Below, in pieces: positions 46,507-57,129 of a DNA stretch of 64,000 bases. Position 1 is the stretch's first letter; every line of letters begins with the position of its first letter. Source of the DNA: Elmis aenea (lineage: Eukaryota; Arthropoda; Insecta; Coleoptera; Elmidae); NCBI GenBank assembly GCA_947652605.1, contig OX393581.1, positions 46,151,924 to 46,215,923 on the forward strand, given 5' to 3'. The translations under genes and the position numbers were made by a program. The notes beneath the pieces were generated by a model. That model ran no database searches and had not been told where the DNA came from. It saw only the letters and a program-made list of their open reading frames with translations.

Positions 46507-47182
46507 TGTTTTTGAAATTTAAAATAAATTTAATCAAAAATTTTGAGCAACACAAGACAGAGATTAAATACGCATAACAATCAATACATTTTATTCGACA
46601 AACTTTGAGGTTTTGTTTTTAAAATTCCTAACTGGCTAATAACTGCTACACTAATAATAAGTGACAACTCTTAAATGTCACATCGAAAAAAAAAAGAACA
46701 TCAACACGGGTTAACTCCCATCTATTGGTAGGCAGTGAACATATAAAATGATTTTTGGTTATTTAAAAAAAATACAAGAGAAAAGTATATAAACCGTTTA
46801 TCATTGAAACGAGAAAAAAAAAACGTTTTAATAAGGCCACAGCCAACTTCCATTTAAAAAAATGCAAGTTTGTGATATAACTCGGAAATCGAGCGTGCTA
46901 TGACAATGTCGTTAACATATTTAAAATCTACGTAAAAATATCTATAAAAGCCAATTTTTATTTTTGTTCTAGCTCATATACTTACGGAATTATTCAAGTT
47001 TGGAAAATTCGACCTATTTCAATTTTTTCAAAATATTTCAAAAAGTTGATGACAAGGTCAAATTTGAAAATGGCATCAGATTTCCCTTTGAATTTGTACA
47101 AATTTGCTAATTTAAACATTTCTGTATATTTAATATTAACCGAGTTACCAATACAACAGGTTATAAAAATGGGCACCCTGTA

Positions 47183-48130
47183 TATTTTAAGAAGGTGAAA
47201 CAAAATTTAATAGCAAAAAGTGGTTTCATTTATAAATGGTAAAGTTACTTTTGGCCCAACTATATCGAAATAATTTACGATTTCAACCAACACATTTATT
47301 TAGGTTACTAAAATTTAAAACGTGTTTTGATACTTTTGTTACGCTCTGTTGTCGAAAATAGCTGCCGAACGGTAAAAACTCATTTGAATTTGAGTGTAGC
47401 TTGTGTTGAAAAATGTAATTAAGTTTTCTTTGTGCCGCTGTCATCGACATATTTTACGTCGTGTTTCGAACAAAAAATTATCTGCGCCGCGTATCGATGA
47501 TGTTTTTGAAAACAGTATTATGTAATCAAGCTATTTATCATTTCGTTTGATCAATACTTGGCATATGAAACACAAACTGAGCCCTACAAAATACACCTAC
47601 TCGACTCGAAATTGTGACACATAACAGACACGCGCCTTATGTGAGAATGTGCTTTGTCCCTTTCATATTCGTGGGGTTGTTTCAGATTCGCTTTAAAAGT
47701 TTTATAATTAGGTCTCTTTGTGTTCAGTTGGCGTGGTGGCAAACACCGGGAATAACAGTTGTAGAATATCTGCACGATAATACGACCACGCTTTGGAACT
47801 CTGTTAGGCGTAAATTTAATGTTAGCAAACACATTTATGGTCGACGTTTCGAGTTAAAATAAAAAGCACACTCGTCCAGCCACTAAATTAAAACAATTAA
47901 AACATGCAACTTCTAGTGGTTTAAATTTTTCGTGAATGCGAGTTTGCAATTATTTTTCACTGCATTTTCTGTTAGTTAGATATGACGTTGAAATACAAAA
48001 GTTATTAAATTCGCGCATAAAAATATTTATATCTGTAAATGTGTCCCAACATTGCTTTATTTAAAACACAATTTACTTGGGCATGCTAAAATGCTTTACC
48101 TATGTGGAAGTTGATGCAAATCAATAAATA
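47183..48130. other. Nothing recognised
   Basis: 47600-47870 is somewhat GC-richer with overlapping frames on both strands (82 codons each), none recognisable. The rest is AT-rich. Confidence 0.4.
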
Positions 48131-48207
48131 TACAGAATGTTCCACATGAAAGGGCCACTACTATTGGTATCTCATAAACGGTACTTAAGAGCTACAAAGA
48201 TGTTTAA

Positions 48208-49879
48208 CCCTTATTCTCCTAGCGTCGTCAAATGACGACGTTTACCTGTCCTGTAATAACGGTGTATTGTCAGGTGCCTGATGATTTTAAACCTGTTTAA
48301 TTACTCGGGTAAACAATTGTTTTCATAAATGTAGCCAATGCATCGCAGTAAGTGCACACTTCGAACATATTTAATTGTTAAAAGTGACCAATTTACGAGA
48401 GAACACGAAAACCATGACGTCGTCTAAAAAGTAAGTACTAAATAATATAATTACGGTAAAAATATTTAATTTGTTTACATATTTTGAGTATATAATAGTC
48501 AAGTGTTTTTTATATAAAATGTAATTATTTATAATAACATTTATAAGGGAGTTATTTCGCTATAAATTTGATTGTCGTCATATGACGACGCTAGGAGAAT
48601 GCATGTACTAACATACCCTATTTGAGCTTAGATTTTTGAGTGTAGTCGAAATGATGGATTTGTTAGAAAATGATGATAGTTACCAAGATATTTTTATTGA
48701 ACCACCTGCAGTTAATGAGCTAACAGACGAAGATTCAGATGAAGAAGAAGGGACGAATATAAACTGTTTATCCAGAAATCAACTAATGGCACCGGCAGAG
48801 AAAAAACAGACCAGAAAAGAAGTTTCAACTATTTCCAACCTAAACAAAATACCAAAGATCACCAAAAAATCAAAAAAAGATCAAATTATATGGAGCAGTG
48901 GCGGTAAAACTATACATATACAACCTAGTCAATTTCATCTTATGGCAGAAGAAAATATTGATGAAGTCACTGCTGTTCAATATTTTGAACGGTTTTTTGA
49001 TGATACTTTAATCGAATTAATTATTACTGCCAGTTCCGAATATTGCTTATCAAAAAACTGGCCAGATATAAAATTAACCAAAGAGGAACTGCGAGTATTT
49101 TTTGCCATTTTAATTGTTTCTGGGTACAATCCATTGCCAGGAAAAGCAATGTATTGGAGTACATGTAGTGATTTGCCCATCATTGCGATATATAAATCTA
49201 TGCGGAGGGATAGATTTGATAATATCATGAAATCACTTCATTTTAAATCAAATTTAAACTTAGACAAGCTCGATAAGTTTTCCAAATTACGACCATTAAT
49301 TTCATATATTCAAAAAAAATTTATGGAAAATTATACACCCACCTCAGCAATATCGCATGATGAGGCAATGGTGTAATACTTCGGTAGGCACGGATGTAAG
49401 CAAGCGATTAGAAATAAACCAATACGATTTGGATACAAGGTTTGGTGTCAAAATTCACCATCTGGTTATCTAATCGCCTTTGATCCTTACCAAGGAAAAA
49501 CTTATCGAGGAAATCAAATAATGGAGAGTAAATTTGGTAAATGTTCATCTACAGTGCTTTACTTGCTAGACCAATATCCTATATATACCTTGCTTTCAAC
49601 CTTATCATAGTTTATAAGTTTATAGTTTATATGTCTCAAATTTAATTTACATTGTAATATACTTTCACAAATAAATCTGAAATTATAAAACATACCAAGA
49701 TTATTATTATTTGTACTCATATTCCCCTAGCGTCGTCATATAACGACAGCTCCCAAGTCAGGACCTGCGTCCTGTAATTTAATAAAAAGTGATTTTTCAT
49801 GTATCTATGGCCATTTTTAAACAACTGATTGAATTTCAAAACATTTTGATAAATATTTCTTAATTCCGGAGAATAGGGG
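48208..49879 (+). mobile_element. piggyBac-type transposon
   Basis: TTAA flanks both ends (48204-48207, 49880-49883). The ends are CCCTTATTCTCC and GGAGAATAGGGG, as expected for piggyBac. A 27-bp motif containing CCTAGCGTCGTCA.ATGACG occurs at 48211 (+), 48574-48600 (inverted) and 49721-49747 (+), with the short right terminus as the fourth, inverted, copy. The transposase gene is truncated and has an in-frame stop. Confidence 0.93.
48651..49610 (+). pseudogene. piggyBac transposase, truncated, with in-frame stop
   Basis: Starts MMDLLENDDSYQDIF at the ATG at 48651 (the frame is open upstream only from a TTG). An acidic N-terminus is followed by the DDE_Tnp_1_7 domain: TAVQYFERFFDDTLIELIIT, LRVFFAILIVSGYNPLPGKA, YWSTCSDLPIIAIYKSMRRD, RFDNIMKSLHF, SAISHDEAMV (first catalytic Asp), then TAA at 49374-49376. 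The frame continues YFGRHGCKQAIRNKPIRFGY, VWCQNSPSGYLIAFDPYQGK, LLDQYPIYTLL and stops at 49608. About 320 codons remain of the usual ~550-600. The later catalytic Asp residues and the C-terminal Cys-rich finger are gone. Confidence 0.95.
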
Positions 49880-50039
49880 TTAAATAAGACAAATTGTTCC
49901 CCTTTCGAATTTGGTCCACCCTGTACAACAATTGGCCGCCATTCCTCAAACATTTGTGTGTTATGTTATATTACTCTATTTGATATACAAGTCCTAAAAC
50001 GTTAAATATCCAATTCTGTCTCACGTTTCCTATCCACCC

Positions 50040-50545
50040 AAAAATAAACTTCTTCTTTTTCTATCGCCTTTTGCCTTACGGCGTGGTTTTTGAGGGTTCT
50101 CCGCCCATCCTTTCCATTCCTTTCTGACTGCCGTCATCGCCCTCATCTCTTTAACTGTTCTCCCTTGTTCGCGGGCTAGTTGTTCAATTCTTTTTTCCAT
50201 GTTGGTTGTTGGTGTCCCTGTCCGCCTTTTCCCATACCTCCTTTAATTCCTTTACTCTTTTTGTCAATGCTTCCGGCGGCATTCTCTGTACGTGTCCATA
50301 CCACTTTAGCTGTTTTTCTATACTTTGAATTACTGGCTTTTGCTTTAGGTTTTTCTGTATGTCTTAATTTTTACACTTGTCTCTTTTAGCTTTTCCTGCT
50401 ATTGTTCTTAAAAACTTCATTTCAGCTGCCGTTAGTCTCTTCCCGTGTTAAGTTGTTAGGGGTCATGTCTCGCTACCATACAACATAGTTGGCATTGCAA
50501 CCGTGGTGTAGATTCTGTTTTTGTTTCTATGCTGATTTCTTTTTT
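50040..50545 (-). pseudogene. Non-LTR retrotransposon C-terminal fragment (LINE family B, longer copy)
   Basis: The minus strand reads RIYTTVAMPTMLYGSET, stop in place of Trp, RLTAAEMKFLRTIAGKAKRD, DIQKNLKQKPVIQSIEKQLK then WYGHVQRMPPEAL, frameshift, and the REN..GEL.AM tail. YGSETW and RLTAAEM.FLR are typical of the region after the RT domain in non-LTR elements; 27190-28351 has AYSSETW at the same place. 5'-truncated and interrupted. Confidence 0.8.
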
Positions 50546-51639
50546 CCCAAGAATTGTTTTATTTAATTGGTAGTATATTCTTGGGAAAATAAACTTGAAT
50601 TGTTCTGTTATTACTTTAAGTTATCTACCATAATATTGAAAACTTTTTATGGATTACACTTTTTAATTTAAAATTACATTCCATAATTTGTGTGATAGAA
50701 ACTGTTTCAAATCTCTGTTACATAAAAGCTAAGTGAAATCCGGCTCATTTTGCTCGTTAAAAGCAAGCTCCTTTCGCTTTGTTTTTGCATGTTACAGTCT
50801 TTGGATTGTTCAAAATAACGTATTCATCGGAGAATTATGCATTTCCGTTCAGATATCTCTACAAAAATTGTATTTATACCGAACGCATTATTTGCCTCTA
50901 GCGATCGCAAAGTCGTTATGTAACATCAATATTCGCTTAGAAGCTGTCAGCCTGAAAAAATGTATTAAATTATTCAAAAATTAACATTCACTCGCATTAC
51001 CCCGGAAAAGTAAATGTGTACGATGCGTAATTTATGTGCGGTCTTAATTATTAAAGTGATTGGTTGATGTGTCGCCGCTGTGTTAATAAAACTTACTTAA
51101 ATATTCACGGTATCGCTATTCAAAATCACTAATTCCACAAGCGAAATGTTTGGAGAAATGTCTATAAAAAAATGTTTTGCAGGAAAACTAAATCACAAAA
51201 TTTTCGATGCCGTTGAGGTAAAACAGGCGCTGACACCATATCACTCATGTTAAAACTGTAAAGTGTCTTTATGCACTAGTGATTGATAATTTCTGCCATG
51301 TTGCTCAAGCTGAGTAGTTTTTTTATGATCTCATATTAAATAAGTAAATTTAGAACTGTTCATCAGACCGTCATTGCTTAAAAGCTTAACAATTAAAAAC
51401 TTTTTATAAAAGTTTTGACTATTTATTATTTAGGAACTTTATTTGCCTGCATTTTTGAAGTATTAACTAAGGTAAATTAATATAGTATCTTAGAGGATAT
51501 TCAAAATTCGTTCAAGAATTGACGTTGTGGTAATGACCTTATCTCGGTACTGGTAACGGGCAAATATTAGCAACATCCAACTTTAGTGGATTCACGAAAG
51601 CTCCAGCTACCGCAAGAAAATCTTGTTTGAAGTTGTAGT
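50546..51639. other. AT-rich DNA, nothing recognised
   Basis: No element end or motif-bearing frame. Confidence 0.45.
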
Positions 51640-52200
51640 TACTTTGAAGTTAATCTGAGGGCTCTAAAGGATTATCTAATCACAACAACGTCTGTTTGGG
51701 AACACGGATGAGAGATAAATGCAGCGGGATGGAGTTATAATGGCTCGCATAAACTGGACACACAAAACTTGACCGGCCTGGTCCGATTAATCTAATCAAC
51801 TCCAACCAACTGTCAAAATCAAAGCGAATTGTTGTTTTGACAGCCGAATAGAAGGCGAGAGAGGCATTAGATGTAATAAAGTTGGTCGACCGAATGTGTA
51901 GCTTAACCCGACTACAATCGGGGTCTTTGTGCACCACGCGACTACCGCACGACCGCCGATTTCCTCCTCGGCGGATAATTATGGATTCCGTAATACCAGA
52001 ATATAAGGGCCCCATTATATTCAATTCATATTCCGTTCTAATGTATTGTATAATCCTGCCTGAAGCAGACTGGTTTAATCCCCGCAGCCTCATCAGTTTC
52101 CCATCTCCCGCGGCATTATCACTACCCAATCCCTGCCGCTAATTACTAGCTACTTCGCAACTCCACTGAGTTGAGATCTAGTAGCTCTGATCACTGTTTA
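51640..52200. promoter_or_regulatory. GC-richer island, candidate conserved non-coding DNA
   Basis: The composition changes sharply from the flanks. Long frames exist on both strands (149 codons on minus, 51680-52129; 86 on plus, 51882-52142), but neither has a recognisable domain and both are only incidental to the lack of stops in GC-rich DNA. TAAT-core sites (GATTAATCTAATC, GCTAATTACTAGC) are present, as in homeodomain-bound enhancers. No transposon ends. Inference only. Confidence 0.3.
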
Positions 52201-52585
52201 GTGTTTGTTGTTCTGGTGTTTGTTGAACTTGTCGGATCCACTCTTTGTCTTAGTTCGACTTCCGTGGCGAGCTGAAATCAAATAGTTCATGTAATACCAG
52301 TATGTACGTGCATTAAAGGGAACTGAACCGCGTTTAGTGTTGTAGGAACAGTGGTGGCTTAGCGGTACGCGGACTGAGCGGCCGCGTAGCGCCCCGGAAT
52401 AGCAAAATGCTGCGAAGGGGCACTAAGATCTTAAAATGTCTTCGCATTAGGGTTCTAGGAAAATTAATTTTGTTTTGTATATATCAAATAATTATGTTTT
52501 GTTGTGCAAATATCATAATAATAACAGATTTACACCATAGACTCTGTTATTACACGTAATATTATAGTCAATAATAATAATATGA
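52201..52585. other. Nothing recognised
   Basis: Short GC block near 52340-52420 (GCGGACTGAGCGGCCGCG) without an identifiable element. Confidence 0.35.
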
Positions 52586-53200
52586 GTCTAGGAACATTCT
52601 TCGCCCTCAATTCTTCGCCCACAATTCTTCGCCCACAATTCTTCGCCCACAATTCTTTGCCCACAATTCTTCGCCCACAATTCTTCGTCCACAATTCTTT
52701 GCCCACAGTTCTTCGCCTCCACAATTCTTCACCCACAATTCTTCGCCTACACAATTCTTCGCCGCCACAATTCTTCGCCGCCAACAAACATATCACAAAT
52801 TTTATTTGTAAATGTGATTGTTTGTATTTATAACGTAATTTTTACAGATTATTTTACATCAGCCTTAAGTTGTTTCTGGTACATTAATACTTCTTCTTTT
52901 AATATGGTTTAAAAAGTGCTTTATAATAGCGTATTTTGTGATTTTTAATCTTGTTTATGTTATTATAGTATGAATAAAAATTTAATTACCCTGCCCTGAC
53001 CGGACTAGACCTACCCTCACCTAATTAAAAATAATCTGTAAATATTACGTTGTAAATAAAAACAATTACCTTTACATACAAAATTTGTGATATGCTTGTA
53101 TGCGGCGAAAAATTGTGGCGGCGAAGAATTGTGGCGTCGAAGAATTGTGGCGGCGAAGAATGGTGTAGGTGAAAAATTGTGGGCGAAGAATTGTGAAGAC
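52586..53200. mobile_element. MITE with minisatellite terminal inverted repeats, copy 3
   Basis: Left end GTCTAGGAACATTCTTCGCC with a 13-unit array (52597-52785). Right array of 6 units (53103-53195) ending GTGAAGAC. The inverted interior is as in copy 1 (ATATCACAAATTTTATTTGT, TAACGTAATTTTTACAGATT). The arrays are unequal in the opposite sense to copy 1 (13/6 here, 4/15 there). Confidence 0.9.
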
Positions 53201-53724
53201 AGAAGAAAAAAAGAACGCGATAAAAAAGTTAGAGGATATTCACAAAAAATACATTGATGTTTGTACTTTTAAAGATAAATTTAACCATTTTTTAGTGTTT
53301 CTAAAAAAAAAACGAGGACACCATAAAAACCACACCGGACATCTTTCGAGCCGCCAATGTTATGTCTTGAACATTTCCGAATATTGAAATATTATTGAAT
53401 TATTTTTTAACAATCCCTTATCTAATGCGTCAGGAGAAAGGTCGTTTTCTGTTTTAAAGGGTGTAAAAAATTATTTTTAAACCGAATTGACACTGCCAAA
53501 ACAGTTGACGAATTTACAAGAAATAAAGCAAGACGGAAATTCATTTAAAAAATACATTTTTTTAATAAATTTGTTTAAAGTGTTATGGTATGAAATTTTT
53601 GATTGCTTCTCTTTTTTTGTTAATAACTTAATGATTGTTTTCTTGGAACTTTTTTTTAAAACTTGAGTTGAGGGCCCCCAAATTTTTACCGCTTGGGCCC
53701 CCCACTTGACTTGATCCGCTACTG
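53201..53724 (+). mobile_element. hAT right-end fragment with transposase C-terminus
   Basis: Right terminus GGGCCCCCCACTTGACTTG then ATCCGCTACTG ending at 53724. The coding relic 53230-53560 has KKLEDIHKKYIDVCTFKDKF, LSNASGERSFSVLKGVKNYF (hAT ASAERSFS.LK..K.Y block), a stop, then TLPKQLTNLQEI-like residues. The left part is missing and abuts the MITE at 53200. Degraded. Confidence 0.7.
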
Positions 53725-55560
53725 CGTAGAAGCCGTAAGCGAACGGTAGTTTACAAGTTTCTGGAATCTACTTTTAACAAATATCTGGCTATAAAGCGAG
53801 CTATCGACATTTAAACACACACAATCTAGAAAATAACCAGCAATTTTTACGTTTACGACCCGCGAACGGCTGTGAATTTGAGTTGATATCAACCAATCCG
53901 GGTCATTTCATTCTACAGCGCGTCGCTTGGTCGATCAATACGGCTACACAGCGCAACTCCTAAACTTACACATGCATCCGGATAACACAATAAGAAGAAA
54001 CCTAACTTCATAACGCGTAACTCGCGAATCTCCGCGCTAATGCGATACCGCGATTACATTACGACGATATAAATACGATATTGTCGCAAGCGTGCATCGC
54101 TACTTTTGATGGGGCCGTTAGGGTTTTTTTGAAAAGTTTGGGAGGTAATTGAGCATGAAGTAAAGTGAAGAATGGCTTATAATGTTCGTCTTTTGCTCTT
54201 ATTTCACCTGCCTTTGTGTCACGAAAGGCCTTTTGATGTTATGAAAATGCATGCCCGACGACGTTTCGACCTGCCGAGTTGGACTCAAAGCATGGAAACT
54301 TTTTTAAATTCAAAACAGAATCGTAAATTAGCTTTCATTTTTTCGTTCCCGCCAAATTTACACCTACATAAATGTGGTGGTGACGTATTAAAGGAATTTT
54401 TAATTAGAAAAGCTCGCTGTTTAGAGTCCCAAGTTCAGTCCGCTTCAACTTCAACAGTGGATAAATCTCCAACTTCTGTAACTTCTTATTCCGCCGCGCC
54501 GTAATGAAGGAAATTATGAAAGTTTCGCTCGGGGAAGGAAGTTGCAGTTATTTTTCGTGTTGCGGGGAGCGCTTGATACATGGGGATATTTGCTGGGTTT
54601 AATTAGAACTGCTCCGGAAGGGATCCGTCTTGAGACGACCGGGAGGTGCGAGCTTGTTCTAGGTAATTTCAATTAGAGAACGCTCAACAGTCGACAATAC
54701 GCGCCAAATAAGTCGGGGCGCTCTGCTAGATTAAATACACAAGCGCAATTAGGGCGGGAGCCGTACGAGGCGCATTCTTCCGGAGTGGTGTTCCGGTATT
54801 CGATATTCCGCGTGCGTCCGACAAAGCGCTCCGACACGTGCTCGGCCTTCCGGTTTGATGGGATTAACGGCGCATCGCTAATGACACACCGGGATGCAAA
54901 GATCGACCATACATACGGGCGCGCGGTCGCTATCGACTAACCGTTCCTCGATGATCCGGGAGCGAAAGCAAAAGTGAGAAGTGACGATAACGCTAGGTAT
55001 TAAAGCGCCCGTTAAAGGGGTGACGACGTTAGGGCGATAAAAACACCGTGATCCATAATTGCCACTTCTACAAGAGCCCTGGATTACACTGATAAATTCA
55101 TAACTTCGTTGTGCTTTTTTTGCGCAAAAATTATCTTCGACTTCGTTGCCTCCCTAAATCCTTTCCAATTATCTTAACTGCACTTAAACGAAAATCAATT
55201 TTCTGGCGAAGCTTCTATCTGGACAGCACTTGTACCAGTCACTCTACTAAATCGGCCGCTTCCACGGCTCGCGTGCCGCCCGGGAACATGAAATCACTCT
55301 CAATCAATCAGTCATCGGCTGTATATTGAATGGTGATCCATTACCGGTTTCCACCGCAGCTGAAAAACGCGCTCGCTTCCGCAAAAATTATACACAACGC
55401 AATAAAATAAATATATTAACCGTAAAGCGTCAAAATCGGAACGCGGATAATCTATTCAAGCAAACTAACTGTTATTGAAGCCCCCAAACGTGTCAATTTA
55501 ATTTTGAAACGGGAAATCTGGCAGGAGCGCTCGGGATCCGCTAAAAGTTTAGTCGTTATA
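53725..55560. promoter_or_regulatory. Extended GC-richer region, candidate regulatory or unrecognised exon DNA
   Basis: This is the longest GC-rich stretch of the window, with CpG-rich blocks (GCGTGCGTCCGACAAAGCG, ACGGGCGCGCGGTCGC). A 110-codon frame at 54172-54504 (+) starts MAYNVRLLLLFHLPLCHERP and ends SPTSVTSYSAAP. It has a hydrophobic start and Ser-rich end but no known family. No transposon ends were found across 1.8 kb, which is unusual here. Inference: purifying selection on regulatory DNA, or an unrecognised gene. Confidence 0.3.
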
Positions 55561-57129
55561 CAAATGGGCTTCGTTATATATTGATATCATGTATCCCAGG
55601 CATTGTCTTGGGCTTTAATAACCTTTGTTAGCGGAACGCTCAGACTAGAATATTACGATACGTTCTCCCTCCTTCGGAGACTTGCATGTGCCACTACAAT
55701 ACATTAACTTATTGCTATCATTAAACTGATGGCTAATGAACATTATACTCTCATGTCACTAAAAAACCCTTTGGCATATATGATATAAGCATTTGATTTA
55801 TGACACACAAAATTACCCCACAATCCACGCGCTACGATATTAAATGCGAAATAAACCGGGAAAATATTTTTAATGTAATGGAAAAAGGTGCTTCTGTGTG
55901 TTATAAACCAAAATTTTTACGAGTTTTGCTATAATTAAAATGCAACTGAAAAACCCAGGTATTTTAAAAATGGTTCAGAATTGTTCAGAATTAATTTTTA
56001 AAATGCCTGTTTTAATAATTTTTTAAACTACTTTGTAGCAAACATTGAAAACTAAAACGATTTTTAAACGTTTTTTTCGCGAAATTTAAAATCGATGTAC
56101 TGGTACATGCTCGCCACTGAGTTCATTTTAATTAACTTAGCTCCAAACCACTAGATGGATTTTATGTTACTGATCCACTTAGGGAAAGGTTGCCGAGATT
56201 GGATCATGTTTTATATTTTGTTTATTAAAAGTTTCAGTGTGAGTTTTATAAGAATCTATAAATATTTATGTATTGCTTAATAGTTTGGGAAATATAACAC
56301 AGCTTGTTCAACGTCATAGCAGTTTTAATACGTTAAATAAAAAATAATGAGTTGTTAGCTACAAGTCATGGAAATTAGCTTCCACGATTCCACCACATGG
56401 TTCTTCGATTGGACCACTAGTGGTCATTTTTAAGGCAAATGAAATTAACAAACACTTATAAGATGTATATTTAAAATAATGTAACAAAGTTAGGAATACA
56501 GTCTTATAAGTTAATTTTCGTGGTCAAAAAAGAGAGTATGGACAGAAATAGAATTTTCTCAATTGCAATAAATTAGTGCAAAATGTTTTATTTCCTCTTC
56601 CATTTACTGTACTTGTGTAAATTAGATGACAAGATGATATGTCAAAATGCATGTTAGTGTCTCTAATCTACGGTTTCAAATAGAATAATCTTGGGAAATA
56701 CATTTCAATGCGCAAGTTTACACGACACGAACAAAATGTATTATTTTTTAAGCTATATTTGAGTTGATTATTAAATGTTTCAAAATAGGACGTGGTATGA
56801 GTAAAAAGACAGCACAACAATAAAAATGTGGGCAGGATTGGAAAATTTGTTGACAGTAAAGTGGAAAAATTCATTATAATTAGACACTGGATATCGTAAT
56901 AGGATAAGGAGACACCAAAAGAGGTTTACTGAGAATGTGGTTAGAGTAACATTCACACGCGCAGCTAGTGCATAGATTTTATTGCTGTAATCATTCCAAA
57001 AATTTTGATTTTAATATGCTTCTTTAGCGGGTCGTTTGGTACCTTTATGTGTCTTTTTTTTTAAATTTAAATTATGTTATGATTAGTCTCAGACTAATAA
57101 GTAACTTACTTCTTTTCTTAGTACATTAA
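55561..57129. other. AT-rich DNA, nothing recognised
   Basis: A perfect 14-bp palindrome GACCACTAGTGGTC lies at 56412-56425. No gene signature. Confidence 0.45.

Larger units (their letters stand above)
45455..47180 (-). mobile_element. Tc1/mariner-like foldback transposon with inverted duplication of its 5' half
   Basis: Flanked by TA (45453-45454, 47181-47182). Ends CAGGGTGCCCC and GGGCACCCTG. The minus strand keeps the transposase C-terminus at the left (45511-45830). The interior 45890-46930 is a palindrome with arms of about 480 bp (CGCTCGATTTCCGAGTTATA against TATAACTCGGAAATCGAGCG). Each arm contains an ATG and the transposase N-terminus: 46285 on + and 46506 on -. The loop, about 46360-46430, is coding only in the minus direction. 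Confidence 0.85.
48131..49925. mobile_element. Small MITE split by a piggyBac insertion
   Basis: TACAGAATGTTCCACATGAA at 48131 and TTTGGTCCACCCTGTA ending at 49925 are inverted. Together they leave only about 120 bp of element outside the piggyBac. The right part matches the CAGGGTGGACCAAATTCG end of the foldback family. Confidence 0.55.

Noticed and set aside
47584..47862. 82-codon frames on both strands
   Set aside because: They overlap each other, have no family resemblance and no splice or promoter support.
52530..52833. Similar repetitive peptide frames on both strands
   Set aside because: Same minisatellite explanation as at 19265-19854.
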